From Longispora sp047121295 (GTDB lineage: Bacteria; Actinomycetota; Actinomycetes; Mycobacteriales; Micromonosporaceae): DNA of 64,000 nucleotides. Where the stretch lies: NCBI RefSeq assembly GCF_047121295.1, contig NZ_CP139447.1, forward strand, positions 186,001 through 250,000, read 5' to 3'. Shown here in pieces: positions 49,845 to 58,048 of the stretch. The number at the start of each line of letters is the position of its first letter. Position 1 is the first letter of the stretch. The notes beneath the pieces are model-generated. The model saw nothing but the letters and a program-made list of their open reading frames with translations. It made no database searches and was not told the DNA's origin. Both the position numbers and the translations under genes were made by a program.

Positions 49845-50885
49845 ATGGGGACGGCGGGGGTGCCTCGGTGGGGAGCTGGCCCGCGCGCACCCCTGTGGGC
49901 CCGGCTGTGCGTCGGCATCGGGGCCTTCCTGCTGCTGATCAGCGGCGGCGGGCTCGTCGGCGGCCGGCTGCTCCTCGACCGGTACGAGGCCTCGGTGCGC
50001 CGGGCGGACCTGCTGCCGGACGGCACGGCGCGTGACGCCCGGCCGGGCGGCGTCCAGGGCCCGCTGAACCTGCTCCTCGTCGGGTCCGACCTGCGCCAGG
50101 GGCTGGAGAACGAGGTCTGGCGGTCCGACACGATCATGATCGTGCACGTCAACGACCGGCTGGACCGGGCGTACGTGCTGTCCATCCCGCGCGATCTCCA
50201 GGTGCGGATCCCGCGGTGCATCGAGGCGCCCGACGGCTGCGTCGACAAGATCAACGCAGCGTTCGCGTTCGGGGGCGTGGGGCCGCCGTTCGACCCGGTC
50301 CGGGGCTACCAGCTGCTCGCGGAGACCGTGCGCGACCTGACCGGGCTGCGGTTCGACGCGGCCGGGATCGTCGACTTCACCGGGTTCACCCGGCTGGTGG
50401 GCGCGCTCGGCGGGGTGCGGATGTGCGTGGACGTCGAGACCACCTCGATCCACAGCGGGATGACCTGGGAGCCCGGCTGTCAGGACTTCAACGAGCACGC
50501 GGCGCTGGACTACATCCGGCAGCGCGAGTACCCCGACGGGGACGTCACCCGCCAGCGCCACCAGCAGCAGTTCGTCAAGGCGGTGCTCCAGCAGGCGCTC
50601 GCCCGGGGCGTGCTCTCCGACCCCGGCCGGCTCGACCGGCTGATCCGGACGGCCGGCCAGTCCCTGACGATCGCCAGCCCGTACCCGACGAGCGCCCTGT
50701 TCCTGGCGCTCCGGGGTATTCGGCCGGAGAACATCACTCTGCTCCAGCTTCCGGCCACCTCGGACTGGATCGACGGGATCGCGTACGCCGAGCCGGTCGC
50801 GCGGACCGAGCCGATGTTCGCGGCGCTCCGCGAGGACCGGCTCGACCGGTACCTGATCGACAACCCGGACGTCGTGAACCGCTGA
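49845..50885 (+). CDS. LCP family wall polymer ligase, copy 4
   Basis: 346 aa. Membrane helix about 20-42 (PLWARLCVGIGAFLLLISGGGLV), then LNLLLVGSDLRQG, RSDTIMIVHVN, LSIPRDLQVRIP, KINAAFAFGG and LDYIRQREYPDGDVTRQRHQQQF. It has the Cys pair (RMCVDVETTSIHSG ... GCQDF) plus another pair near RCIEAPDGCVDK. More diverged than copies 2 and 3. It has its own promoter, unlike copy 3. Confidence 0.92.
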   Translation: MGTAGVPRWGAGPRAPLWARLCVGIGAFLLLISGGGLVGGRLLLDRYEASVRRADLLPDGTARDARPGGVQGPLNLLLVGSDLRQGLENEVWRSDTIMIVHVNDRLDRAYVLSIPRDLQVRIPRCIEAPDGCVDKINAAFAFGGVGPPFDPVRGYQLLAETVRDLTGLRFDAAGIVDFTGFTRLVGALGGVRMCVDVETTSIHSGMTWEPGCQDFNEHAALDYIRQREYPDGDVTRQRHQQQFVKAVLQQALARGVLSDPGRLDRLIRTAGQSLTIASPYPTSALFLALRGIRPENITLLQLPATSDWIDGIAYAEPVARTEPMFAALREDRLDRYLIDNPDVVNR

Positions 50886-50903
50886 TCGGGGACCGGGAGC
50901 GGA

Positions 50904-50909
50904 TAGGAT
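50904..50909 (+). promoter_or_regulatory. Leaderless -10 box of the rhodanese gene
   Basis: TAGGAT ends 6 nt before ATG at 50916. Confidence 0.55.
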
Positions 50910-50915
50910 CGCGGC

Positions 50916-51248
50916 ATGTTTGGCGAGCCTCTTCCCAGTGTCAGTCCGTCCGACGTGCCCGCCGGCGCGTTCCTCCTCGACGTGCGCGAGCTCGACGAGT
51001 GGGAGGCCGGCCACGCTCCGGACGCCGTGCACGTGCCCATGGGTGAGATCCCGGCCCGGATCGCCGAGGTGCCCGAGGACGGTGACGTGGTCGTCATCTG
51101 TCGGGTCGGCGGCCGCTCCGCCCGGGTGGTGGCCTATCTGCAGGGCAATGGCCGGGGCAACGTCTTCAACCTCGACGGCGGGATGCAGGCGTGGGACGCC
51201 ACCGGCAAGCCGGTCGTGTCGGCGTCCGGCCCCGGGATCGTGATCTAG
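50916..51248 (+). CDS. Rhodanese-domain protein
   Basis: 110 aa, one rhodanese module: LLDVRELDEWEAGHAPDAVHVPMGEI, then the active-site loop CRVGGRSA with the persulfide-forming Cys, and FNLDGGMQAWDATGKPV. It may carry sulfane sulfur for thiosulfate detoxification or cofactor pathways. Single domain, no membrane segment. Confidence 0.92.
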   Translation: MFGEPLPSVSPSDVPAGAFLLDVRELDEWEAGHAPDAVHVPMGEIPARIAEVPEDGDVVVICRVGGRSARVVAYLQGNGRGNVFNLDGGMQAWDATGKPVVSASGPGIVI

Positions 51249-51338
51249 ACGGGTCGCCGCGCCCCCTGACGTCCCCGCGGAAGTGCCGGGGCGCGTCGGT
51301 CGGTGGCGCGGCGTAACCGTCTGATGGGTTTGATCTTG

Positions 51339-51965
51339 TCAGCCGCCGAGGGGCAGCTTGACCTCGTTGGTCCAGGACCACTTGTGGTCGTCCTTGGTGA
51401 GCGCGAGCATCGACGCGTGCGTGATCGTCAGCTCGACGGGGGCGACACTGAGCGCCGCGAGCCGGTCCTTGAACGGCTGCGCCGGCCCGTCGGCGTTCAC
51501 GTAGGCCACGCTCACGTGCGGCTCGAACTCGCCGTCCTCCTGCCCCGGCAGCGCGTAGAGCCGCGACTCGTCGACGACGGAGAACACACCGGCGCGCACG
51601 GCGTCGCGGATCGCGGCGAGCGGGCCGACCGGGCCGACGGGGATGTAGACGGAGTCGCTGGCCAGGACCTCGGGCTCGGTGTGCACCACGGCGGGCGGCA
51701 CGGCGGCGAGCCGTTCGCGGACGGCGGCAGTGATTCCCGTCATCTCCTCGGGGGTAAGTTCATCGGTGAACGTCACGCCCTGGATCGTCATGTGTCGCCA
51801 CTGCGGAAGTATCAGGTCCAGGTTCGGGATGTCGCCCAACGAGGTCTGGTAGGTGTCAATGACCTGGTGCAACCGGCGATCATCGGCGAAGGTGATATAG
51901 CACGAGTACAGTGCTCGGCCCGGCGACCAACGGGGCAACTCGGTCCAGTGGTTGACGACAGTCAT
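51339..51965 (-). CDS. 2H-phosphoesterase superfamily protein (2'-5' RNA ligase-like)
   Basis: 208 aa. The two catalytic motifs of the fold are present: H-x-T as RHMTIQGV and H-x-S as PHVSVAYVN. Size fits LigT-type cyclic phosphodiesterases/RNA ligases. Substrate unknown; no partner RNA-repair gene nearby. The start (ATG at 51965) is leaderless, 7 nt after TAGCCT. Confidence 0.82.
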   Translation of the reverse strand: MTVVNHWTELPRWSPGRALYSCYITFADDRRLHQVIDTYQTSLGDIPNLDLILPQWRHMTIQGVTFTDELTPEEMTGITAAVRERLAAVPPAVVHTEPEVLASDSVYIPVGPVGPLAAIRDAVRAGVFSVVDESRLYALPGQEDGEFEPHVSVAYVNADGPAQPFKDRLAALSVAPVELTITHASMLALTKDDHKWSWTNEVKLPLGG

Positions 51966-51972
51966 AGTGCGC

Positions 51973-51978
51973 AGGCTA
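51973..51978 (-). promoter_or_regulatory. Leaderless -10 box of the 2H-phosphoesterase gene
   Basis: TAGCCT on the minus strand ends 7 nt before ATG at 51965. Confidence 0.55.
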
Positions 51979-52090
51979 GTGGACAGGCGGAAGTGCCGGC
52001 AGAACTTCCGGCAGCCGTTGGCCATCAGCCGGATGTACGGGGTATTTTGTCTGAAGGTTGCTAGATAGCACCCAAAAGGATGGGGGACGC

Positions 52091-52504
52091 GTGAGCGGCT
52101 GTCTGGAGGTCTCAGAGCGGGCTTCCTGCGTCGTCGTGCCCCATCATGCCCAGGCCGCCGGCCTCGCCCGGCGCCGGGTGGCCGTCGAGCTGTCGCCCCG
52201 GCTGGGACCCGAGACCCTGGCCGACGTCACCGCGATCATCTCCGAGCTGGTCGGCAACGCCGTGCTGCACGCCCGGCCGCTGCCCGACGGCGGGGTCCGG
52301 GTCGCCTGGCAGGTCGGGCCGCAGTCGATCGAGCTGCGGGTCACCGACGGCGGGGCCGTGGAGCTGCCGCACGTGCGCCGGGTCGGCCCCGAGTCGCTGA
52401 ACGGGCGGGGGCTGAGCATCGTCGCCGCGCTGTCGGACCGGTGGGGCGTGATCCGCGACGGGCTCGGGCAGTGCGTGTGGGCCGAGCTGCGGCACGCGTC
52501 CTGA
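52091..52504 (+). CDS. HATPase_c_2-type ATP-binding protein (anti-sigma-factor-kinase-like)
   Basis: 137 aa. GHKL ATPase motifs: the N-box IISELVGNAVLHA, G1-like VTDGGAVEL, and the G2 loop NGRGLSIVAALSDRWGV. It matches the single-domain SpoIIAB/RsbW-like proteins abundant in streptomycetes and relatives, which either phosphorylate anti-anti-sigma factors or act as unassigned regulators. No sigma factor is adjacent. GTG start after AGGATGGGGG. Confidence 0.85.
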   Translation: MSGCLEVSERASCVVVPHHAQAAGLARRRVAVELSPRLGPETLADVTAIISELVGNAVLHARPLPDGGVRVAWQVGPQSIELRVTDGGAVELPHVRRVGPESLNGRGLSIVAALSDRWGVIRDGLGQCVWAELRHAS

Positions 52505-52570
52505 TCTCTCGCTACGCATGAGTAACGCGCATTCGACCAGCCCCGTTAGGACAACTCGGGCACCAAGGAC

Positions 52571-52576
52571 TACCCT
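52571..52576 (+). promoter_or_regulatory. Leaderless -10 box of the DUF5926 gene
   Basis: TACCCT ends 6 nt before GTG at 52583. Confidence 0.55.
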
Positions 52577-52582
52577 GCCAGG

Positions 52583-53443
52583 GTGAGTAAGCGTGCAAAG
52601 AAAGCCGGCGAGAAGCGCCCCAAGGTCCGCGACATCTTCGTCCCCCGGCCGTTCGCCGGGTTGCCGAGTGAGGTCGAGTGGGTCGCGCTGCGGGAGCTCG
52701 TTCCCGCCGCGAGCGCTCCGCTGAAGCTGAAGCCGGAGTTCGCGGTCGAGGGTCGCGACGTCATCCTCGCCACGGTGCTGCCGATGGCGTGGCCGGCGAT
52801 GACCAAGCCGGACGGCCGGGTGTTCGTGGCCCTGCAGCGGCACGTGCAGTCCGGGGACATCAGCCGGGACATCGCCGTGGCGATCCTGCGCGGCCTCGAG
52901 ACCGCCCCGGGCCAGCCGGTGGCCGTGCCCGCGCTGCCGGGCGAGGGCCCGCGCCTCCAGGACATCCTGGTCGACGAGCCGCTGGACGTGACGGTGCACG
53001 CCGGCTTCGAGTTCTGGCTGGACTCCGACGTGAACGACCCGTCGGTCACCGCCGGGGTCGAGCGGGCCAACGAGGCGATCTACCCGACGAAGGCGCTCGC
53101 CGCCGCCGAGGGCGCGTACTGGTGCCAGGTCGTCGAGAAGTCGCACGTCCGCTGGGTGCTCGGCGACGACGAGGACCGCGCGCTGGACGCGCTGTCCCGG
53201 CTCGCGGCGAGCCAGCAGATCCTGCTCGGGGAGAACACCAAGTTCGCCGGCATGTTCCGCGCGCACGGCACCCTGGTGCCGGTGTGGGACGTGCCGTTCG
53301 ACCCGCCGGCCGACGACTGGGAGCAGCCGCTCGCCGAGTTCGTGAAGCGCTACGCGGAGGCGTACGCGACGACGGCGGACCTCAGCCCGGCCGAACGGCA
53401 GGCGAAGCAGGGCCTCCAGGCGCGTCAGCTGACCCTGAGATAG
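52583..53443 (+). CDS. DUF5926 family protein
   Basis: 286 aa. Basic N-terminus (MSKRAKKAGEKRPKVRDIFVPRPFAGLPSE) followed by an alpha/beta region conserved in actinobacteria as DUF5926; no enzymatic motif recognised. Conserved-looking blocks include WVALRELVPAASAPL, TVHAGFEFWLD and WCQVVEKSHVRWVLG. Leaderless GTG. Function unknown. Confidence 0.78.
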   Translation: MSKRAKKAGEKRPKVRDIFVPRPFAGLPSEVEWVALRELVPAASAPLKLKPEFAVEGRDVILATVLPMAWPAMTKPDGRVFVALQRHVQSGDISRDIAVAILRGLETAPGQPVAVPALPGEGPRLQDILVDEPLDVTVHAGFEFWLDSDVNDPSVTAGVERANEAIYPTKALAAAEGAYWCQVVEKSHVRWVLGDDEDRALDALSRLAASQQILLGENTKFAGMFRAHGTLVPVWDVPFDPPADDWEQPLAEFVKRYAEAYATTADLSPAERQAKQGLQARQLTLR

Positions 53444-53527
53444 TTTCCCATTCACTCATGTACCAAACCTCGCATTGTAAGGCTTGGATCACCTAACGTA
53501 GTGGAAAGTCTACTGGCGAGGTGTGTG

Positions 53528-54115
53528 ATGAGTGCGATGTCGTTGAATGCCTCTAACCTGCCTCCGGCGATGTCCGCCGGGTGGCTGGAGCGCCGCCGAG
53601 CCGCGAAGGCGGAACGGGCAGGCAACGCTGCCCGCCAGAAGGTGGTGGACAGGATCACCCGGCTGGGCCCGGACTGGCGGCTCCTCGATGCCCGCTCGTT
53701 CGGCCTGCCGGGCAGCCTGGACTTCCTCCTCTTCGGACCCGGCGGCATCTTCACGATCCAGGTGAAGTCGCACGGCCGCACCGCCGTGCAGCTCGCCGGC
53801 GACGTGATCCAGATCAGTGGCAAGCGGCCGCCGTACATCCCGTCGGCCCGCCGGGACGCCAAGCTGGCCTCCGGCGCGCTGACCCGGGCGACCGGCCGGA
53901 CCATCCCGGTGACCCCGGTGATCGTGTTCGTCGGCTCGGGACAGTTGTCGATGCAGGGCCTGCCGAAGGGCTGCCTGGTGTCGCACAACCGGGAGCTGGA
54001 GCGGATCCTGGCGTCGCGGGGCTCGTTCCTGTCGGCCCGCAGCGTCGACACCCTGTACGAGGTCGCGGCCCGGCCGTCGACGTGGGTGCCGGCGGAGTCG
54101 TCGAGGGCGGCCTAG
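53528..54115 (+). CDS. NERD-domain (nuclease-related) protein
   Basis: 195 aa from ATG at 53528 (GAGG upstream; GTG at 53501 is the alternative). The core resembles NERD: LGPDWRLLDARSFGLPGSLDFLLFGPGGIFTIQVKSHGR, with the D and Q-x-K residues of the PD-(D/E)XK-like nuclease fold. NERD proteins process DNA or occur as stand-alone conserved factors. It shares a CTAG with the convergent stop of the next gene (4-nt overlap). Confidence 0.82.
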   Translation: MSAMSLNASNLPPAMSAGWLERRRAAKAERAGNAARQKVVDRITRLGPDWRLLDARSFGLPGSLDFLLFGPGGIFTIQVKSHGRTAVQLAGDVIQISGKRPPYIPSARRDAKLASGALTRATGRTIPVTPVIVFVGSGQLSMQGLPKGCLVSHNRELERILASRGSFLSARSVDTLYEVAARPSTWVPAESSRAA

Positions 54116-54699
54116 AGCAGCCTGACCAGTTCGTAGAGGGCGTACAGGGCGAAGACGGCGAAGAGTGCCGCCGCGCCGCGCTGGATCCAGCGCAGCGGCA
54201 CGTACCGGAGCACCGCCCGGCCGAGCAGCACCGCGACGGCCGCCACCCCGACGAGCGCGACGAACGCGCCGAGGAACACCGCCACCGGAGCGTGGTAGCG
54301 CGCGGCCATCGCCGCCGTCGCCAGTTGCGAGGCGTCCCCCCACTCGGCGGCGAACAGCACCCCGAAGCTGGTCAGCGCGATCCGCCACCAGGAGGCCTCC
54401 TCGTGCCGGCTGTTCTGGGCCTCGTCCACCGGCTGCCGGCTCTCCCGGTACAGCAGGAACGCGCCGACGCCGAACAGGACGAACACCGCGCTGAGCACCA
54501 CGGCGTCCGGCAGCAGGGTCAGCACCGAGCCGGCGGCGACCGCGATGGCGGACTGCACGGCGAAGGCGGCCGACACGCCGGCGAGTACCGGCAACGGACG
54601 GTAGCGGCTGGCCAGGACGAGGGTCGCCATCAGCGTCTTGTCCGGCAGTTCGACCAGGAAGATCAGCAGCAGGGTGGCGCCGAGCGCGGTTAACTCCAC
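54112..54699 (-). CDS. TMEM165/GDT1-family (UPF0016) metal transporter
   Basis: 195 aa, six membrane helices in two related halves. The signature E-x-G-D-[KR]-[ST] occurs twice in variant form: VELPDKTLMATL and AEWGDASQLATAA. Family members move Mn2+ or Ca2+. A charged loop joins the halves (YRESRQPVDEAQNSRHEE). The GTG start is leaderless, 6 nt after TAGTCT. Confidence 0.9.
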   Translation of the reverse strand: MELTALGATLLLIFLVELPDKTLMATLVLASRYRPLPVLAGVSAAFAVQSAIAVAAGSVLTLLPDAVVLSAVFVLFGVGAFLLYRESRQPVDEAQNSRHEEASWWRIALTSFGVLFAAEWGDASQLATAAMAARYHAPVAVFLGAFVALVGVAAVAVLLGRAVLRYVPLRWIQRGAAALFAVFALYALYELVRLL

Positions 54700-54705
54700 G
54701 TCATG

Positions 54706-54711
54706 AGACTA
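54706..54711 (-). promoter_or_regulatory. Leaderless -10 box of the GDT1-type gene
   Basis: TAGTCT on the minus strand ends 6 nt before GTG at 54699. Confidence 0.55.
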
Positions 54712-54765
54712 GGGGTGCGACCTGGGTCACCTGGGACGCCTCACCACTGTGCGCCTTTGAACCCG

Positions 54766-54771
54766 TACGCT
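54766..54771 (+). promoter_or_regulatory. Leaderless -10 box of the ACT-pheA operon
   Basis: TACGCT ends 7 nt before GTG at 54779. Confidence 0.55.
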
Positions 54772-54778
54772 TCGTTGC

Positions 54779-55192
54779 GTGTTGGATCTGGACCTCTTCC
54801 CCGGTGAGTACGCCATCTGCCGTCTTCCGGCCGGTTCCACCGTGCCCCCGGCACTGGTGGAGGCCGCCGCGTCCGCGAAGCCCGGCCAGGCGGTGTCGGT
54901 GACGTGGACGCCGTTCGAAACCAGCGTGATGTGCCCGGCGGAGTTCGCGCCGGCCGCCGCGACCGTGGAGCCGGGCTGGCGGTGCTTCCGGGTGAACGGC
55001 CCGGTGAACCTCGCGCTGACCGGCATCGTGGCCGCGTTCTCCGTGCCGCTGGCCGCCGCCCGGGTCAACATCTTCTGCTTCTCGACGTACGACACCGACT
55101 ACCTTCTGGTGAACTCGGTGCGGCTCAGCGAGGCGATCGCGGCACTCACCGAGGCCGGTCACCGGCTGACGGGTGACCTTCCGCAAGAATGA
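54779..55192 (+). CDS. ACT-domain (ACT_7/CASTOR-like) protein
   Basis: 137 aa with two ACT-like halves: YAICRLPAGSTVPPAL ... and WRCFRVNGPVNLALTGIVAAFSVPLAAARVNIFCFSTYDTDYLLV, which matches the ACT_7 family. Such proteins bind amino acids. It lies 4 nt before pheA, so a role in amino-acid sensing for aromatic biosynthesis is plausible. Confidence 0.85.
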   Translation: MLDLDLFPGEYAICRLPAGSTVPPALVEAAASAKPGQAVSVTWTPFETSVMCPAEFAPAAATVEPGWRCFRVNGPVNLALTGIVAAFSVPLAAARVNIFCFSTYDTDYLLVNSVRLSEAIAALTEAGHRLTGDLPQE

Positions 55193-55196
55193 CCTG

Positions 55197-56003
55197 GTGA
55201 AGTACGCGTATCTCGGCCCAGCCGGCACGTTCACCGAAGCCGCCCTGCACACGTTCGCGGGCCTGACCGACGAGCTGGTGGCGTGCCGCAGCGTCCCGGA
55301 GGCGCTGGACGCCGCCCGGGACGGCCACGTCGACGCCGCGCTCGTCCCGCTGGAGAACTCGGTCGGCGGCGGGGTGGACATCACCCTGGACGAGCTGCTG
55401 GCCGGCAACCTGGTGATCACCCGCGAGGTGCTGCTGCCGGTCGAGTTCGTCCTGGTCGGCGCCGCGCACCCGGACCGGGTCGGCGCGCACCCGCAGGCCT
55501 CCGCGCAGTGCCGGGCCTGGCTGCGCGACCACCTGCCCGACGCGACCGTGGTGGACATGCTGTCCAACGCCGCCGCCGCGATCGCGGTTCGCGCCGGTGA
55601 GCTGCCCGCCGCCGTCACCTCGCCGCTGGCCGCCGAGCAGAACGGCCTGACCCCGCTCGCCACGAACATCGGCGACCACCCGGCGACCACCCGCTTCGTG
55701 TTGGTCTCCCCGCCGGGGGCCACGGGCGCGCCGACCGGGCACGACCTCACGACCCTGGTCGTCCACATCGCACACGACCAGGTGGGCGCGCTGCTGCGGG
55801 TGCTCACCGAGCTGGCCATCCGGGGCGTGAACCTGACCCGGATCGAGTCCAGGCCCACGGGTGAGGCCCTGGGCCGGTACGCGTTCTTCCTCGACTGCCA
55901 GGGGCACATCGCCGACAAGCCGCTCACGGAGACGATGCGGGCGCTGGAGATGTTCTGCGCCAAGGTGACGTTCCTCGGCAGTTACCCGAGTGGTGGACGA
56001 TAG
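55197..56003 (+). CDS. pheA: Prephenate dehydratase
   Basis: 268 aa. Catalytic domain: YLGPAGTFTEAAL, VPLENSVGGGV, and the TRF-type motif TTRFVLV with the conserved Thr. A regulatory ACT domain (about 185-265) holds GALLRVLTELAIRGVNLTRIESRP, the Phe-binding GALL and ESRP motifs. It converts prephenate to phenylpyruvate and is expected to be inhibited by Phe. GTG start. Followed closely by the zincin gene. Confidence 0.95.
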   Translation: MKYAYLGPAGTFTEAALHTFAGLTDELVACRSVPEALDAARDGHVDAALVPLENSVGGGVDITLDELLAGNLVITREVLLPVEFVLVGAAHPDRVGAHPQASAQCRAWLRDHLPDATVVDMLSNAAAAIAVRAGELPAAVTSPLAAEQNGLTPLATNIGDHPATTRFVLVSPPGATGAPTGHDLTTLVVHIAHDQVGALLRVLTELAIRGVNLTRIESRPTGEALGRYAFFLDCQGHIADKPLTETMRALEMFCAKVTFLGSYPSGGR

Positions 56004-56007
56004 GCAC

Positions 56008-56361
56008 ATGCCTGTCGAGATGAGCCGTGCGCGCTTCGAGGAACTGGTCGCCGACGCCCTGGACGAGGTCCCGGACGAGCTGATGGCGTTGCTGGACAAC
56101 GTGGTGGTGCTCGTCGAGGACAAGGCGCCGAAGGACGACCCGGACCTCCTCGGCCTGTACGAGGGCTACGCGCTCACCGAGCGCGGCTGGGACTACTCCG
56201 GCGCCCTGCCGGACCGGATCACGATCTACCGGCTGCCGACGCTCGCCATTTGCGAAACTGAGGAGGACGTCGTCGAGGAGGTCTCGGTGACCGTCGTGCA
56301 CGAGATCGCGCACCACTTCGGCATTGACGATGATCGGTTGCATGAACTCGGGTGGGATTAA
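56008..56361 (+). CDS. Zincin-like metallopeptidase (PF06262)
   Basis: 117 aa, small and acidic. Zinc motif HEIAHHFG (HExxH plus a third His). The FEELVADALDEVPDELMALLDNVVVLVED start is typical of the family. Counterparts sit beside serS and pheA in mycobacteria (Rv3836). Substrates unknown. Start at ATG 56008, 4 nt after pheA. Confidence 0.9.
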   Translation: MPVEMSRARFEELVADALDEVPDELMALLDNVVVLVEDKAPKDDPDLLGLYEGYALTERGWDYSGALPDRITIYRLPTLAICETEEDVVEEVSVTVVHEIAHHFGIDDDRLHELGWD

Positions 56362-56381
56362 CCGCCCGTTCGGCCGTTGTC

Positions 56382-56798
56382 ATGGAGTCATCGCTCAGTG
56401 TCAATAGACGTATGTGGCGGACGGGGCTCCTGTGCATCGCTGTCGGCGCCGGCGCCGAGGTGATCGGCCTCGCGCTGCCCTGGAACGAGGGGATGTCGCT
56501 GGCGACCGTGCTCACCTGGCCGAGCGTCGAGGCGAACCGGCTGCCGTTGGGGCTGGTCGGGGCGGTGGCGACGTTCGGGCTCGCGCTGTGGGTGCTGTCC
56601 GGGCGGGGTCCGCTGGGGCGGCGGCGGGCGCTGCTCGCGGCGATGGGTATCGTCCAGTTCTGTGGTCTTTTCTCGCTGTTGCTGATCAGTGACGCCGCCG
56701 GCGTGTGGGCCTTCGCCGCCGGGTCGGCCGGCGTGCTCCTCGGCGGCTTGATCGCATACCGCACGAACCCGAGTGCGGAGGAATTGGGCACCCGGTAG
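56382..56798 (+). CDS. Membrane protein, Rv3835-like position
   Basis: About 138 aa with four membrane helices (about 12-30, 48-66, 74-92 and 100-122) and short loops. No known family is recognised. ATG at 56382 is preferred; ATG at 56412 is an alternative that keeps all helices. It lies between the zincin and serS, where mycobacteria also carry a membrane protein. Confidence 0.7.
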   Translation: MESSLSVNRRMWRTGLLCIAVGAGAEVIGLALPWNEGMSLATVLTWPSVEANRLPLGLVGAVATFGLALWVLSGRGPLGRRRALLAAMGIVQFCGLFSLLLISDAAGVWAFAAGSAGVLLGGLIAYRTNPSAEELGTR

Positions 56799-56809
56799 CC
56801 TTGGTCAGC

Positions 56810-58048
56810 ATGATTGACCTGCGCCTGCTGCGCGAGAACCCGGAGACCGTCCGAGCGAGCCAACGAGCCCGTGGCGAGTCGGAATCGGCCGTCGACGCCC
56901 TGCTCGCCGCCGACGAGTCCCGGCGGCACGCGGTGGCCCATTTCGAGGGCCTGCGCGCCGAGCAGAAGGTGCTCGGCAAGCAGGTCGCGACGGCCAAGGG
57001 CGACGAGAAGGCCGCGCTGCTGGCCCGGACCAAGGACCTGTCGGCGGAGGTGAAGGCCGCCGACGCCGCCGTCACCGAGGCCGAGGCGGCCCTGCGCGCC
57101 GCCCAGTTCGCGATCCCGAACATCGTCGAGGGCGCGCCGCCCGGCGGCGAGGACGACTACATCGTGATCCGCGAGGTCGGCGAGAAGCAGCCCGAGGGGC
57201 CCGACCACCTGGCCATCGCGGAGAAGCTCGGCGCGATCGACATGGAACGCGGCGCGAAGGTGTCGGGCTCGCGGTTCTACTTCCTCACCGGCCCGGGCGC
57301 GCTGCTCCAGTTGGCCCTGCTCCAGCTCGGCATGAACCAGGCCGTCGAGTACGGCTTCACGGCCATGATCACGCCGTCGCTGGTCAAGCCGGAGTCGATG
57401 GAGGGCACCGGGTTCCTCGGATCGCACGCCAGCGAGGTCTACCACCTGCCGGCCGACGACCTGTACCTGGTCGGGACGAGCGAGGTGGCCCTCGCCGGCT
57501 ACCACCGCGACGAGATCCTGGACGTCAGCACGCCGAAGCGGTACGCGGGCTGGTCGTCGTGCTACCGCCGCGAGGCCGGCAGCTACGGCAAGGACACCCG
57601 GGGCATCATCCGGGTGCACCAGTTCGACAAGGTGGAGATGTTCTCCTATGTCGCCCTGGAGCAGGCCGCCGAGGAGCACGAGCGGCTGCTCGCCTGGGAG
57701 GAGGAGCTGCTGGCCAAGCTGGAGCTGTCGTACCGGGTGATCGACGTCGCCTCGGGTGACCTCGGGTCGAGCGCGGTGCGCAAGTTCGACTGCGAGGCGT
57801 GGGTGCCGTCGCAGCAGCAGTACCGCGAGGTGACCAGCACGTCGAACTGCACGACGTTCCAGGCGCGCCGGCTCAACATCCGGCACCGCGACGCCGAGGG
57901 CAAGACCCAGCCGGTCGCGACCCTCAACGGCACCCTGGCCACCACCCGGATGCTCGTGCCGCTCCTCGAACAGCACCAGCAGCCCGACGGCACCGTCGTG
58001 GTCCCCAAGGCGCTGAGGCCGTTCCTGGGCGGTCGGGAGACGCTGTGA
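56810..58048 (+). CDS. serS: Seryl-tRNA synthetase
   Basis: 412 aa, the usual bacterial length. The N-terminal antiparallel coiled coil (about 30-100) binds the long arm of tRNA-Ser. Class II motif 2 is YRREAGSYGKDTRGIIRVHQFDKVEMF and motif 3 is NGTLATTRMLVPLLEQHQ; the TSE serine pocket appears as VGTSEVALAGY. TAGCCT ends 8 nt before the ATG; no ribosome site is seen. It overlaps the next gene (GTGA). Confidence 0.96.
   Translation: MIDLRLLRENPETVRASQRARGESESAVDALLAADESRRHAVAHFEGLRAEQKVLGKQVATAKGDEKAALLARTKDLSAEVKAADAAVTEAEAALRAAQFAIPNIVEGAPPGGEDDYIVIREVGEKQPEGPDHLAIAEKLGAIDMERGAKVSGSRFYFLTGPGALLQLALLQLGMNQAVEYGFTAMITPSLVKPESMEGTGFLGSHASEVYHLPADDLYLVGTSEVALAGYHRDEILDVSTPKRYAGWSSCYRREAGSYGKDTRGIIRVHQFDKVEMFSYVALEQAAEEHERLLAWEEELLAKLELSYRVIDVASGDLGSSAVRKFDCEAWVPSQQQYREVTSTSNCTTFQARRLNIRHRDAEGKTQPVATLNGTLATTRMLVPLLEQHQQPDGTVVVPKALRPFLGGRETL

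Noticed and set aside
50916..51965. Rhodanese plus 2H-phosphoesterase as an RNA or tRNA repair system
   Set aside because: The genes are on opposite strands with separate promoters and no ligase or kinase partner nearby.
53528..54115. NERD protein as part of a defence island
   Set aside because: Neighbours are housekeeping and transport genes; no partner helicase, methylase or other defence gene is present.
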